Shown here in pieces: positions 17,462-25,585 of a stretch of DNA of 50,798 bases (its first letter is position 1; the number at the start of each line of letters is the position of its first letter). The translations under genes were made by a program, and so were the position numbers. This DNA comes from a virus. The DNA lies in IMG/VR virus record IMGVR_UViG_3300050821_005831, positions 1 through 50,798 of that record; one strand, written 5' to 3'. The notes under the pieces were generated by a model. That model was given only the letters and a program-made list of their open reading frames with translations. It had not been told where the DNA came from and did no database searches.

Positions 17462-18590
17462 ATTCTTTATTCAACCTCTCAAGGCGCTCGAGTTGTTTCA
17501 GGTGCCGGTGATTGCGATAGGTCTCGTTCCAATCAAGCTGGCGGGGTATACGTTTCACATACTGCTTGAGCAGCCCGTCCTTCACGTATTTTTCGAATTT
17601 TTCGGGTTTGATGTTGCGCGTCTCATAATACGACACAAGACGCGTCCACACGTTGTTGTCAGTCAGCATTTGCGACCATTCGGTATTCATCATCGCGGTC
17701 GCAAACATGACCTTGAGCTGTTGTGGAGGGAGCGGCTTACCCGCCATCGATTTTATTTTGGTAACGAAGCCGCCACCCGCTTCTGTGAAACGAACATCCT
17801 TGAGGTGTTCGGCCAATCGCATGAAATAAATCAGGACTGCTTTCCTGCGAAAGGATGTACTGTACCGTATTTGGCCAATCGAACAGCCAACCTCATCACG
17901 CAAGAATTTTGCAACACCTTCAAACTGAATATCGGGTAGGCCTTCCAATTGCAGTTTTTGCTGACTGCTTGATTTCTGCTCGTTCCCCGTTACAGGAATG
18001 CGTACTGGAGGCCGCATGTAATCAGGCTTACCGTTCGCACCATATGACGGCACGATGATGATACCGAAGCCTGGCGTGAGCAGCCAGGTCGTGGAGTCAA
18101 CTGTCGTGAATGGATATCGTGTCAGGTACGCGGTCCGCGTGATGCCCATGCCGTGCGTCTTGATCAGGGGTCTACCTTTCGCGTCCGTGATCACAGAGAA
18201 GACCGTATCGAGCCACTTCAGTCTTTCACCATCAGCTCCAGCAAGATCCTTGCCCGCGGATACGGCGATATATTTTTCTCCGTCCTGCAACATGCGTTCG
18301 AGCCAAATAATGGGCTCACCTTGGTGAAAGACAGGGATCGGGCTCAATCCGTTCTCTTTCATGATTTGCAAATTTTGGTATGAGATCTTGGACGACTCCT
18401 CGACCTCTGCTCGTGTGTTCTTGCGGCCTATCTCTCCGGGAATTTTGTCCATCGAGATGTAGGAATGCAGGAGATGCTTGTAGTCCTTGACGTAGGCCAT
18501 ATAGTCGTTGATGGAAATTTCTTCCTTGCGGTTCCAGGCTGAAAAGATCCCTGAGTCAAGCATCAATTCAACTTTGAGTTTTTTGGTCAT
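17448..18590 (-). CDS. dpdA: DpdA-type deazaguanine DNA transglycosylase
   Basis: DpdA is the TGT-like enzyme that exchanges guanine in DNA for a 7-deazaguanine base. The 380-residue protein shows the family pattern: LDSGIFSAW with the putative nucleophilic or base-contact Asp, ISMDKIPG, a TIM-barrel strand IPVFHQGEP, ISVSAGKD-like VSAGKDLAG, HGMGITRTAYLTRYPF and VDSTTWL. FolE is encoded just upstream and QueC, QueD and QueE elsewhere in the window, which supply its preQ0 substrate. The call rests on motif recognition and on this context. Confidence 0.85.
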   Translation of the reverse strand: MTKKLKVELMLDSGIFSAWNRKEEISINDYMAYVKDYKHLLHSYISMDKIPGEIGRKNTRAEVEESSKISYQNLQIMKENGLSPIPVFHQGEPIIWLERMLQDGEKYIAVSAGKDLAGADGERLKWLDTVFSVITDAKGRPLIKTHGMGITRTAYLTRYPFTTVDSTTWLLTPGFGIIIVPSYGANGKPDYMRPPVRIPVTGNEQKSSSQQKLQLEGLPDIQFEGVAKFLRDEVGCSIGQIRYSTSFRRKAVLIYFMRLAEHLKDVRFTEAGGGFVTKIKSMAGKPLPPQQLKVMFATAMMNTEWSQMLTDNNVWTRLVSYYETRNIKPEKFEKYVKDGLLKQYVKRIPRQLDWNETYRNHRHLKQLERLERLNKEYGEG

Positions 18591-18844
18591 GACTCTGTGC
18601 GCTTCTCGTGCCAGCGTTTTTGATTGCGACGGCGAAGATCAGCCATACTCCACTCTACTGCCGTCCTCACGCCCTCTGACGTAAGGAACGCGTATCCATG
18701 CTCGTGCCATGCAAGCCCTGCCTGACACAACTCACCACGTCCCATTTTCGATGCGACGTTGCCATCCCAGGTAGGTCCGTTGGTGTAGAGTTGCCCAAGG
18801 ACATCAATTGCGGCAGGCGATAGTTCTAACGGTTTTTTGATCAT
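18587..18844 (-). CDS. small hypothetical protein between folE and dpdA
   Basis: An 85-residue basic protein. Residues 8-60 ([18 protein letters not shown], then [19 protein letters not shown] and [12 protein letters not shown]) look like a winged-helix fold ending in a strand pair. It overlaps both neighbours by four bases, so it is co-expressed with the deazaguanine genes. Possibly a small DNA-binding partner; unproven. Confidence 0.6.
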   Translation of the reverse strand: MIKKPLELSPAAIDVLGQLYTNGPTWDGNVASKMGRGELCQAGLAWHEHGYAFLTSEGVRTAVEWSMADLRRRNQKRWHEKRTES

Positions 18845-20178
18845 TGTGATGCCGATCTGACAAAGGACATAAATTCGTTGCGCGCGTCTGGATTACGGAA
18901 CAACGATCCGATCAATTTTGACGTGGTCGTGACGGAATTGGGTTTGCGAATACCCCTGCTCTCGATGCAGAGATGCCGCGCCTGAACTACCACGCCAACG
19001 CCTTGCGGTTTTAGATTGTCCCAAATGCACTCGGCGATCTGTGTCGTCAATCGTTCCTGTACTGACAGCCGATGCGCGAACACGTCAACAAGCCGCAACA
19101 TCTTGGACAGACCAATGATGCGTCCTTTAGGAATGTACCCAATGTGGACCACGCCAAAAAACGGCGCCAGATGGTGCTCGCAGTTGTGAACAGCCATGCC
19201 ATTGGCAAAGAAAGTCTTCGTTTCAGGAACATCCATGCACCATACATCTTCGCGCCACGATACATTTTCAACACCAAATACAACATGATTTGCCTGCGTC
19301 TTCCACCATTCCGTTGCGCTTGCGGAGCGTTTTGACCTAACATCGGCTCGACCACTTGCAATTGCGGCAGCGTGTTTACGCTTATTGAACATTGCAGTGC
19401 CGCGCGTGTTTGCTTCTCTCAACCTATCATGCACCCTGTTATGTTCAGACGTGGACAACCGTTCCAGGTTACCTGGATCGTTGTTCCACGTCACTTCGTC
19501 AATGTGATGAATAGGAGCCCTCTTTAGTAGCTCCCCTTTCACTGCATAATAGACGAACCGCTGTTCGGGAATTGGAAAGCCTTGAGGCGTCTTAATGGAA
19601 GGTCCGTTATTACGTCTATCATGTTTTCGACCAACCAAATTTACATAACCATCGTGGCGTGCAGCACGATACATTGACACGATACGATCTTGTTTCCTTA
19701 GGTCCGCAGCCTTAACCCAACCTCTATTGAACGTGAGGAACTTATGGTCGGGAGTGCAAAGCACTGTGTCGTGATCACAGTAAACGCGAACGAGCTTTGC
19801 ATTACGTCTTGTTATCCTAGGATTCTTGCACTGCTGTAAGCCAATCTGATATGTGTCAGGATTAACGGTGTACACCCAATCGCCATCCTTCAGATGTTGA
19901 ATTGGTATGCGGCCGCGTGGTGTTTCGATGAATGTTGATCCGACAACGCAATGGCTGTAAAAGGGGATGCCACTCTGAAACACCATTTGATCATATTGCT
20001 CGGCTCCATCTTTGAACGTTTTAAACAGGTCTTTGGGATCCTGCTCGTACCCCTCGCACCAAAACGCGAACGCCTTCGCAACGCGAGTAGGCGTGTCTTG
20101 CAGCCCTCCCCTTGTAGTATCCTCTCCGATCGCCTCAAGGATACCGAAGGCGTGTGCCGCTAATTTTACCGTGTCCAT
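18841..20178 (-). CDS. folE: GTP cyclohydrolase I interrupted by an intein
   Basis: FolE makes 7,8-dihydroneopterin triphosphate, the first step to preQ0. The frame is 445 residues, but removal of residues 77-332 leaves a normal 189-residue enzyme joined as [14 protein letters not shown], the zinc and active-site motif. Further FolE motifs are [26 protein letters not shown] and HLCIESRG. The intein has Cys1, TPDH, HNH and terminal HN motifs and Cys as +1 residue, so splicing should work. Until spliced the enzyme lacks its zinc site, making splicing a possible control point. Confidence 0.93.
   Translation of the reverse strand: MDTVKLAAHAFGILEAIGEDTTRGGLQDTPTRVAKAFAFWCEGYEQDPKDLFKTFKDGAEQYDQMVFQSGIPFYSHCVVGSTFIETPRGRIPIQHLKDGDWVYTVNPDTYQIGLQQCKNPRITRRNAKLVRVYCDHDTVLCTPDHKFLTFNRGWVKAADLRKQDRIVSMYRAARHDGYVNLVGRKHDRRNNGPSIKTPQGFPIPEQRFVYYAVKGELLKRAPIHHIDEVTWNNDPGNLERLSTSEHNRVHDRLREANTRGTAMFNKRKHAAAIASGRADVRSKRSASATEWWKTQANHVVFGVENVSWREDVWCMDVPETKTFFANGMAVHNCEHHLAPFFGVVHIGYIPKGRIIGLSKMLRLVDVFAHRLSVQERLTTQIAECIWDNLKPQGVGVVVQARHLCIESRGIRKPNSVTTTSKLIGSLFRNPDARNEFMSFVRSASQ
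19183..19950 (-). mobile_element. FolE intein with HNH homing endonuclease
   Basis: A 256-residue intein. It starts [13 protein letters not shown] (block A), has CTPDHKF (block B, TxxH), an HNH nuclease core ([16 protein letters not shown] and EHNRVHDR), and ends [16 protein letters not shown] (blocks F and G) before Cys. All residues needed for class 1 splicing are visible: Cys1, block B His, penultimate His, terminal Asn and Cys+1. The insertion is exactly before the zinc-binding cysteine of FolE, the most conserved codon, as usual for homing elements. Confidence 0.92.
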
Positions 20179-20189
20179 GATTGCCCCTG

Positions 20190-20225
20190 AGAAAAAGAAG
20201 GGGTTGGACCGTGTGATCCAACCCC
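20190..20225 (-). terminator. intrinsic terminator upstream of folE
   Basis: On the - strand GGGGTTGGA and TCCAACCCC form a perfect 9-bp stem with an 8-base loop, followed by TTCTTTTTC. It ends the transcript of the 20239-20985 gene, so folE and dpdA should have their own promoter or depend on antitermination. Confidence 0.85.
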
Positions 20226-20238
20226 AGCCCCTGCCTTT

Positions 20239-20985
20239 TTAGCTACCGAACTTAATGCTGTGGTGCAGCACTCCTGCGTCGGCCATGACCCTCATCGTGT
20301 GGCGCATACCCGATCGGATAGACGTCACAGCCACCTTCGTCGGCTTCAGCCCCTTCTTACCAAGCCGATCGATCAAGTCTTCCGTGCTGATGTTTGGGTC
20401 TTTCAACATCATCAACTTGATCTGCGTCTGTGCACCAGTCCCGCCATTGCCGCGGGGTGAAGTGCCTGCTTTTTTCGCGGGCTTTGCAGCCTTCTCTTTC
20501 TTTGCGGCTACCGCCTTTTTGGCGGGAGCTGCTTTTGCTGTGGCCTTTTTAGGCTTCTTCGTTGTCGTCCCACTATCAGTGCTTGCTTCCACGTCGTCAT
20601 TCTCCTCTGTTTGTGCTTCTACCTCCTCGGCACCTGACAGAGCACCATCGTCGGATTCGGTTTCGTCATCGTCGTCCTCATCCTCAGGCTCGTCTTTGCC
20701 AGAGTCCTCGGCGTTATCATCCAGGCTTTCGTCCGCACCATTTTTCGCTTTCGCGGCTGGCTTGGCATCGGGATCTGGAATCTCTTCGTCGTCGTTGCCG
20801 GCGGTGGTCGCATCATTGACCCAATTTTGAATAACCTCCGGCAACGCTTCCCACACGTCTGACTCGAGTTCGTGGGCCGCTTCATACAAACGTGTAAGAA
20901 ACGTACCACGCGCTTCGTCGTCCTGTTGGTTGTCAATCTTCGTTGCCTTCAACAGCGTCTTGATGATGTTGACGTGCTTAACCAT
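20239..20985 (-). CDS. protein with acidic linker, Lys/Ala-rich tract and conserved ends
   Basis: A 248-residue protein in three parts. Residues 1-60 are helical. Residues 61-135 are very acidic (Asp, Glu, Ser). Residues 137-180 are Lys-, Ala- and Pro-rich, like histone H1-type tails (KKATAKAAPAKKAVAAKKEK). The C-terminal 60 residues (IKLMMLKDPNISTEDLIDRL, then IRSGMRHTMRVM) look like a small helical DNA-binding domain. It may be a nucleoid-associated or chromatin-like phage protein. No family name is secure. Confidence 0.65.
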   Translation of the reverse strand: MVKHVNIIKTLLKATKIDNQQDDEARGTFLTRLYEAAHELESDVWEALPEVIQNWVNDATTAGNDDEEIPDPDAKPAAKAKNGADESLDDNAEDSGKDEPEDEDDDDETESDDGALSGAEEVEAQTEENDDVEASTDSGTTTKKPKKATAKAAPAKKAVAAKKEKAAKPAKKAGTSPRGNGGTGAQTQIKLMMLKDPNISTEDLIDRLGKKGLKPTKVAVTSIRSGMRHTMRVMADAGVLHHSIKFGS

Positions 20986-21022
20986 AATATTCAGCCCCTC
21001 GTTGGATTACAATTCACATATG

Positions 21023-21703
21023 TTAATTTTCGTATACCGTTGGATCGGTCACATCTGCTTGAAGGAATGCTTGCTTGCGTGCTTTGCACGTCGGGCAAGT
21101 TCCACAATGGTGTTCCCCACCTGCGTAGCATGACCAGGTATTTACCCAATCAACACCAGCATGTTCACCACGACTAATGATTTCATCTTTGCGCATCCAC
21201 ATCAGCGGTGCGTGCAAACGCAGCCGATAATATGAACCGATGAAGATTGCATTCCCCATTGCCCCGATCCACTCTGGTGTGCAATCGGGATAAGCCCAAT
21301 TTTTCGCGTCCTCGGCATGAGCACCGAAGAATAGTGCGTGTTCTTCGACTATGTCGTCAGGGAGATTACCTGATGCATATGAAGCGAGAGCCGCAAGCAT
21401 CAGCCCATTGCGGAATGGAACGTATGTCGGGGATACACCCTTGATTTCATCATAGGAAACATTTGGTATTTGCGCGTTCGTATCCGTCAACATCGTCTTG
21501 GGGACGATGCCAGAGATCGGCAATATCGTGTGTTTGAGATTGAACTTTGCGCAGGTCTTCTTCGCGTATTCGATCTCTTTCTTGTGTCGCTGCCCGTAGT
21601 CGATGCTGATCGCCTCGACATGAGCGAATTGCTCCATTGCTATATAGAGTGCCGTGGTGCTATCCACTCCTCCACTGAGCAAGGCAAAGGCTTTGCTAGT
21701 CAT
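21023..21703 (-). CDS. queC: 7-cyano-7-deazaguanine (preQ0) synthase QueC
   Basis: QueC turns 7-carboxy-7-deazaguanine into preQ0 using ATP and ammonia. The protein has the PP-loop LLSGGVDSTT at residues 8-17, the strand ISIDYGQRHKKE, VPFRNG, FFGAHAED and the C-terminal zinc motif CYAGGEHHCGTCPTCKAR, with length (226) near the family norm. It supplies preQ0 to DpdA and to the ArcS-like protein encoded nearby. A terminator separates it from queD. Confidence 0.95.
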   Translation of the reverse strand: MTSKAFALLSGGVDSTTALYIAMEQFAHVEAISIDYGQRHKKEIEYAKKTCAKFNLKHTILPISGIVPKTMLTDTNAQIPNVSYDEIKGVSPTYVPFRNGLMLAALASYASGNLPDDIVEEHALFFGAHAEDAKNWAYPDCTPEWIGAMGNAIFIGSYYRLRLHAPLMWMRKDEIISRGEHAGVDWVNTWSCYAGGEHHCGTCPTCKARKQAFLQADVTDPTVYEN

Positions 21704-21719
21704 TAGCGCTCCGTTTAGG

Positions 21720-21754
21720 AAAAATGATGGAGGGGTATTATCACCCCTCCATCA
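21720..21754 (-). terminator. intrinsic terminator between queD and queC
   Basis: On the - strand GATGGAGGGG and CCCCTCCATC form a perfect 10-bp stem with an 8-base loop, followed by ATTTTTCC. It would partly or fully separate queD transcription from queC. Confidence 0.85.
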
Positions 21755-21768
21755 AGTCATACTACGCG

Positions 21769-22158
21769 TCAAGGGAGTGTGACGGTAGCAAAGCAATTTT
21801 TTGTCTCGTACACCACAACTTGGGTACAAAAAATATTAGCAAATTCCGAACGTAATCCAAGGTTGATAGCAGCTAGAAACCATCCAGCAATAAATTCTGC
21901 TGTTGGATTGTCCAATCCAGCAATATCATTCAGTGTGCGATGATCAACGGTCTCAACGATTGGATCAACAATGTCGTCCAAATCCCAAAAATCGATAACA
22001 AAGCCGTCATTCGCCACATCGCCCAAAGGACCTAGCTTGACGGTCACTTCAATCTCATAATTGTGACCGTGGACACGTTTGCATTTATGCCCCTCTGGCA
22101 CCTTCGGCAGAAAATGTGCAGCCTCGAAAGCATATCGTTTGGTAATTGTCGTCGGCAT
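21769..22158 (-). CDS. queD: 6-carboxytetrahydropterin synthase QueD
   Basis: QueD converts dihydroneopterin triphosphate to 6-carboxytetrahydropterin, the second step to preQ0. Zinc ligands AAHFL and HGHNY, the catalytic Cys in HKCKRVHGH, the DHRTLND motif, NPTAEFIA and the Glu in VVVYETKNC are all present at the expected distances in a 129-residue protein. It ends a leftward gene group with the sigma-like and ArcS-like genes. Confidence 0.95.
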   Translation of the reverse strand: MPTTITKRYAFEAAHFLPKVPEGHKCKRVHGHNYEIEVTVKLGPLGDVANDGFVIDFWDLDDIVDPIVETVDHRTLNDIAGLDNPTAEFIAGWFLAAINLGLRSEFANIFCTQVVVYETKNCFATVTLP

Positions 22159-22665
22159 TTACGCGACCCCTTTGATTGACTCTTTTACGAGCTCTGGCAT
22201 ATTGATCATACTGGGATCGGCGCCAACAATTCTACACCATCGTTTATTTGTTGTCTCACGCCCCTTTTTCGAAACGGTATAGGGCTTGCTGATATGCTTT
22301 CGACCACGTTCCGTTTGTAGCTGACGCAAGAAAGCTCTGACCTCCCGCGGTAGCGACGCCTGTATCAGGGACACATCCTCGAGATTGTTGCCGAGCAGCA
22401 CTCCCATGAAGTCATCGATGGGCACTTCTGGATAACGCATCTTGGCCTTCGCAAGATCGTGGACGTGGTTAATAAACGAGACTTTGAAAAGGGACATCAT
22501 ATGCGCCCTTGACGTGATAGCCTCGCGGTAGCGATCGGCGATGCGATAATATGTGAGATAGCCGTCTTGAATGAGATCGGCCATTTCGTACCATGATGAC
22601 ACGCGCCAGAAGTTTTTCCGGGCGTAGTTTATCATCCACCCACGGGCGGGTTCGTCCATTTCCAT
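22159..22665 (-). CDS. sigma-factor-like protein
   Basis: A 168-residue protein. Residues 8-45 (WMINYARKNFWRV, WYEMADLIQDGYLTYY) resemble sigma70 region 2, which binds the -10 element and the polymerase clamp. A C-terminal region 4 is not evident. Similar proteins in large phages are annotated as sigma-like late regulators. It lies directly next to queD, with only the stop and start adjoining. Specificity for phage promoters is an inference. Confidence 0.6.
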   Translation of the reverse strand: MEMDEPARGWMINYARKNFWRVSSWYEMADLIQDGYLTYYRIADRYREAITSRAHMMSLFKVSFINHVHDLAKAKMRYPEVPIDDFMGVLLGNNLEDVSLIQASLPREVRAFLRQLQTERGRKHISKPYTVSKKGRETTNKRWCRIVGADPSMINMPELVKESIKGVA

Positions 22666-22678
22666 GTGATGCTCCTAT

Positions 22679-23521
22679 TTAAATCGAAAGGGCAGTTTCA
22701 AGCGCACGCAACTTGGTAGGATCTAGAAGGTTCTCGTAGTCGTCATACGCTTTCACAGGAAGGACGAAACTCACGGTCTCCAGAGGTTGTTGTGAAAGGT
22801 AAAGGCCGTTCATGATTGCTTGTGAGTAGAAATCACAATAAACAACGACCCTGCTATGATGATGGCTGTAGAAGTAGTGGGAAACGACGTTCATCAAACG
22901 CCACTCATTCGGGATGCCACTGTCATACCAAGGCATGACAGGCCACAAGTCCTGTGGCACTAACCCAACAACGCCCGTTGCGTTCATGAGGTAGTAATCA
23001 TCAGGTAGCATCTCTAGGCACTTCTGATGCAATGGCGACGGATATGGTTTATCCGCCGCGCATGGCACGAGTAGCACCTTCTTTTTCGTTGGCTTGTATC
23101 GTTTAAGATGTTTGTAGAATTCAAGCACCTCTGGTCGATGGAACGACCCGTTATTGGTGACGACGAATTCTTTTGTGGTGGGATATTTCCTGACGCGACC
23201 TAGGGGCCATTGCATGTCGCATTTCCATAATGCGTCAACACATTCTGGCCGAAACCCGCACAGTACTTCTACTGATGTACGGTCGAAGAAAAACCAAGGA
23301 ATGTCGGGAACAAGTGAACAGTGATCGAAAAAGTTTTGTGTGGAATCAATTTCGCAATTCAAATGGTAGAATATTGGGACCCACGATTTTGGACTGTTGA
23401 TAACCTTGACGACAATTTCCGAAGGCGTGTGGGCTACCTCCTTAAAAATATCCATGTATTGCTGATAGCGGTCCTCGTATCGCTGCGCCGCCGGCAGCGT
23501 TGTCAGATCAACAATTTTCAT
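22679..23521 (-). CDS. archaeosine-synthase (ArcS)-like deazaguanine-modifying protein
   Basis: A 280-residue protein whose C-terminal half carries PCAADKPYPSPLH, matching the ArcS signature PC-x3-KPY...S-x2-H except that one residue is missing before the Ser. It then has the GVVGLVPQDLW...MPWYDSG context usual for that domain. ArcS converts preQ0 to archaeosine (G+) in archaeal tRNA. Next to queD and queC and with dpdA in the same genome, it most likely modifies preQ0 bases in phage DNA. The start is ATG 23521, preceded by GGGG; the frame from 23545 has no site. Confidence 0.7.
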   Translation of the reverse strand: MKIVDLTTLPAAQRYEDRYQQYMDIFKEVAHTPSEIVVKVINSPKSWVPIFYHLNCEIDSTQNFFDHCSLVPDIPWFFFDRTSVEVLCGFRPECVDALWKCDMQWPLGRVRKYPTTKEFVVTNNGSFHRPEVLEFYKHLKRYKPTKKKVLLVPCAADKPYPSPLHQKCLEMLPDDYYLMNATGVVGLVPQDLWPVMPWYDSGIPNEWRLMNVVSHYFYSHHHSRVVVYCDFYSQAIMNGLYLSQQPLETVSFVLPVKAYDDYENLLDPTKLRALETALSI

Positions 23522-23545
23522 AGTGCCCCAGCCCCTAAAGTTCAA

Positions 23546-23776
23546 GAAGGATTAAAATTACAGCACGCCCCACACGTACTTTAACTCAACACAATTGTTC
23601 TTGTAGGAAGTAAGTGGGCGTTGAGTGAAACGGGACGCCCGGCTCCGGATGACATTCTGGAGAGAACCCCTACTTTGGAGGTGTGTTCGACCAAATCACT
23701 CTGTCCAACCGAACACGCCATGAACATACATTATTCATAATTGCACACAACAGCTATTTTTGGACGGATGTTTATC
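23546..23776. other. gene-free structured intergenic region
   Basis: No gene is seen in these 231 bases. Three inverted repeats stand close together: GGGCGT/ACGCCC (23616-23640), CTCCGGA/TTCTGGAG (23643-23662, one G-T pair) and GTGTTCG/CGAACAC extended by GG/CC (23680-23719). It may be a leader, riboswitch-like or terminator region between the primase and ArcS-like genes. I do not recognise a known family. Confidence 0.5.
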
Positions 23777-24703
23777 TCACGGAACATTTACACACCGAAG
23801 CAATTGGTCAAGCGTCTTCAGGTCGCCTGGATCTTTGAAACCATCGAGTTGACCAAACGTCACGCGGTGTTGTGGCAGCGAACGCAATACCATCATGGCA
23901 TTCGCTAAAGTACCGCGATCCAGTAGGATAACGCATCGCTTGAACCGCGGTAGGATGTCGTTGAGGTAGCTTATTTGCGATTGTGATGGTGACGAAGTGA
24001 AGAAGCATGTTGCGGTGATGCCCTCGCGGTTACCAAGGTATCGGACCTTGGCTGCGTCAAAAGGCCCCTCCACAAGGACGAGCGTCTGTGCCTTTGTTGT
24101 GTTCAAGTTGTCCTGCCACAAAAGGTAATCAGTTATTTTTCCTTCGGCCTTGTATCGCAGGGATTGGTTTTTGGATATTGTTCTTGCGGTCCATCCCATC
24201 AACTGCTTGTTGACGACAACAGGGAATATAATCCTTCCCGCAAAGTCGCCTTGTGTTGCGTAATAGAGCCTAAACGGGAGATCCCCTTTGAAACCCCTGT
24301 TCTCTAGGTAACTGAGATAAGGCCACGATGATGGCAAACGATCGTCAAACTGTTTGAACTCAAGCGGTAGATGGTTATAGGCCTTGCGTTCGATCGTTTG
24401 CGGCTGGAACAATTTGGTGACTTCCGCGTGCAGATCATCGACGGGCCTAAAGGATGCAGTGCCCGTCAATTGCGCTGCACGTTCTAACGAACAATTCAAC
24501 AGGGCTGCAACCAATCGCGTCGGACTCTTGCCGCGATGGTTCGCAGTACGCCAGCACCGCCATCCCTTGCCCTCGAGCGATATGGACATGTGGCGGCCCT
24601 GATCAGATCCCCCGCAGAATGGACATCTGATCTCCACATTTCCACGCGTGCCCGGGGCGTATTCGACGTGGTTGGAATCGAGGAAATGCTGCCAACTAAA
24701 CAA
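23777..24703 (-). CDS. DNA primase (CHC2 zinc finger plus Toprim)
   Basis: A 308-residue primase. The zinc-binding part is IRCPFCGGSDQGRHMSI with Cys-Trp-His partners (WRCWRTANHRGK). The Toprim part has LVLVEGPFDAAK (catalytic Glu) and VILLDRGTLANA. It makes RNA primers at the fork and would work with the DnaB-like helicase of 39180-40634. No helicase domain is fused, unlike T7 gp4. Confidence 0.85.
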   Translation of the reverse strand: MFSWQHFLDSNHVEYAPGTRGNVEIRCPFCGGSDQGRHMSISLEGKGWRCWRTANHRGKSPTRLVAALLNCSLERAAQLTGTASFRPVDDLHAEVTKLFQPQTIERKAYNHLPLEFKQFDDRLPSSWPYLSYLENRGFKGDLPFRLYYATQGDFAGRIIFPVVVNKQLMGWTARTISKNQSLRYKAEGKITDYLLWQDNLNTTKAQTLVLVEGPFDAAKVRYLGNREGITATCFFTSSPSQSQISYLNDILPRFKRCVILLDRGTLANAMMVLRSLPQHRVTFGQLDGFKDPGDLKTLDQLLRCVNVP

Positions 24704-25037
24704 GCGCGTAGTGTCCGTTTGGAGTCCTTGTGACCTTTCCCTCTTTAATTAGTTTTGAGCAGGCTGCATGACATGAGTTTGGAGAGAACCCACGCGCTAC
24801 GAATGTTGTCGTTAGTATATCTTGGGCGCACGCTCCGTGCTTAAGTGCCGAAAGGACCAACTGCGCACCCGTTATTCCCTTGTTCTTTTTGCCATTAGCG
24901 TATTTCGAGGGCTTGACCCTGACCTCTTCCTGCAGAGGGGTCACGTTGACGACAAGACCGTCATCCTTGAGCAAGTCAAAGATTGTCGTGACGAGATTGG
25001 CAGGCACCTTGAGTTCCATTCGGTAATAGTTCCCCAT
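24696..25037 (-). CDS. small protein with winged-helix-like C-terminus
   Basis: A 113-residue protein. The N-terminal 45 residues look like alternating strands and helices (YYRMELKVPANLVTTIFDLL); the C-terminal half (AQDILTTTFVARGFSPNSC, KLIKEGKVTRTPNGHY) fits a winged helix. The same architecture is seen in 27708-28040, so the two may be paralogues. Possibly a small regulator. It overlaps the primase start by 8 bases. Confidence 0.65.
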   Translation of the reverse strand: MGNYYRMELKVPANLVTTIFDLLKDDGLVVNVTPLQEEVRVKPSKYANGKKNKGITGAQLVLSALKHGACAQDILTTTFVARGFSPNSCHAACSKLIKEGKVTRTPNGHYALV

Positions 25038-25084
25038 GATCGTTCTCCGTTTTCGGGTTTCACGGATAAATCATACGGGGAAAT

Positions 25085-25219
25085 TTATGGACGAAAAAAG
25101 GGGCGGCGCCTTTTTTGGACGCCACCCCTACGCATCGCAAGAAGCCAAACCAAATATACGATCGCAACCCACACCGCGACATTGAACACCAGCCCATCGA
25201 TTACGGGCCAGTTTTTCAT
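25085..25219 (-). CDS. 44-residue single-span membrane protein
   Basis: Starts ATG 25219 in an ATGA overlap with the upstream gene. Residues 8-29 are a hydrophobic helix (VFNVAVWVAIVYLVWLLAM), followed by a basic tail (RRGGVQKRRRPFFRP). The tail is encoded by a terminator hairpin, an unusual double use of the same bases. Function unknown. Confidence 0.6.
   Translation of the reverse strand: MKNWPVIDGLVFNVAVWVAIVYLVWLLAMRRGGVQKRRRPFFRP
25093..25129 (-). terminator. intrinsic terminator overlapping a gene end
   Basis: On the - strand a stem of GGGGTGGCG with CGCCGCCCC (one G-T pair) is followed by TTTTTTCG. It lies inside the last codons of the 25085-25219 gene. Confidence 0.75.
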
Positions 25220-25389
25220 TTTGTGCCTTTACCGTTGCGGCGGTCCCACATAAATTGCTCGCGCATCATCTGCTCAAAATAATCTCTATGGTGTGCAGCC
25301 TCGTCCTCCTGAGTCTCATGGTGATAGTCATTAAGAATATCGATCATCTCACGGATCGATCTCAGTCGCCCGTCTTTAGCGCTTGTCAT
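25216..25389 (-). CDS. small acidic helical protein
   Basis: A 57-residue protein starting MTSAKDGRLRSIREMID with GGGAG 8 bases upstream, preferred over the longer frame from 25434. Rich in Asp, Glu, His and Met; likely all-helical (YFEQMMREQFMWDRR). No family recognised. It is followed by a coupled membrane-protein gene. Confidence 0.6.
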   Translation of the reverse strand: MTSAKDGRLRSIREMIDILNDYHHETQEDEAAHHRDYFEQMMREQFMWDRRNGKGTK

Positions 25390-25474
25390 CAGGCACTCCC
25401 GCTTTTTGGATTGCCCCCGAGGAATCCTTATCATGGCATCCCAATGGGACCCTGTTCAATTTTGCACACCGAGA

Positions 25475-25507
25475 CAAAAAAAGGGCCGCGCCTTTCGGCA
25501 CGACCCC
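25475..25507 (-). terminator. intrinsic terminator at the end of the ribozyme-array operon
   Basis: On the - strand GGG..CGTGCC, tetraloop GAAA, then GGCGCGGCCC pair and are followed by seven T residues and GT. It is the first strong terminator downstream of the 26-36 kb accessory genes, so the long leftward transcript probably ends here. Confidence 0.85.
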
Positions 25508-25522
25508 TAAGTTCGCCTGCTA

Positions 25523-25585
25523 TTATAAGAAGCCGAATTGGGCGCCGCTCGGCAAACACGGCTGGAACTCATGGACAGTACTCAT
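25523..25585 (-). CDS. possible 20-residue peptide
   Basis: A tiny frame coupled by an ATGA overlap to the preceding gene, ending at TAA 25523. Its end CLPSGAQFGFL is encoded by a 33-base sequence repeated at 32521-32553 (29 of 33 identical), where a similar string CLPSSAHIGL is encoded. It could be a real peptide or only an RNA hairpin element. Low confidence. Confidence 0.3.
   Translation of the reverse strand: MSTVHEFQPCLPSGAQFGFL
25530..25562. repeat. 33-base hairpin repeat, copy A
   Basis: A stretch with inverted ends GCCGA and TCGGC, 29 of 33 bases identical to 32521-32553. Both copies lie after the last gene of a transcription unit on the - strand. Purpose unknown. Confidence 0.6.
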
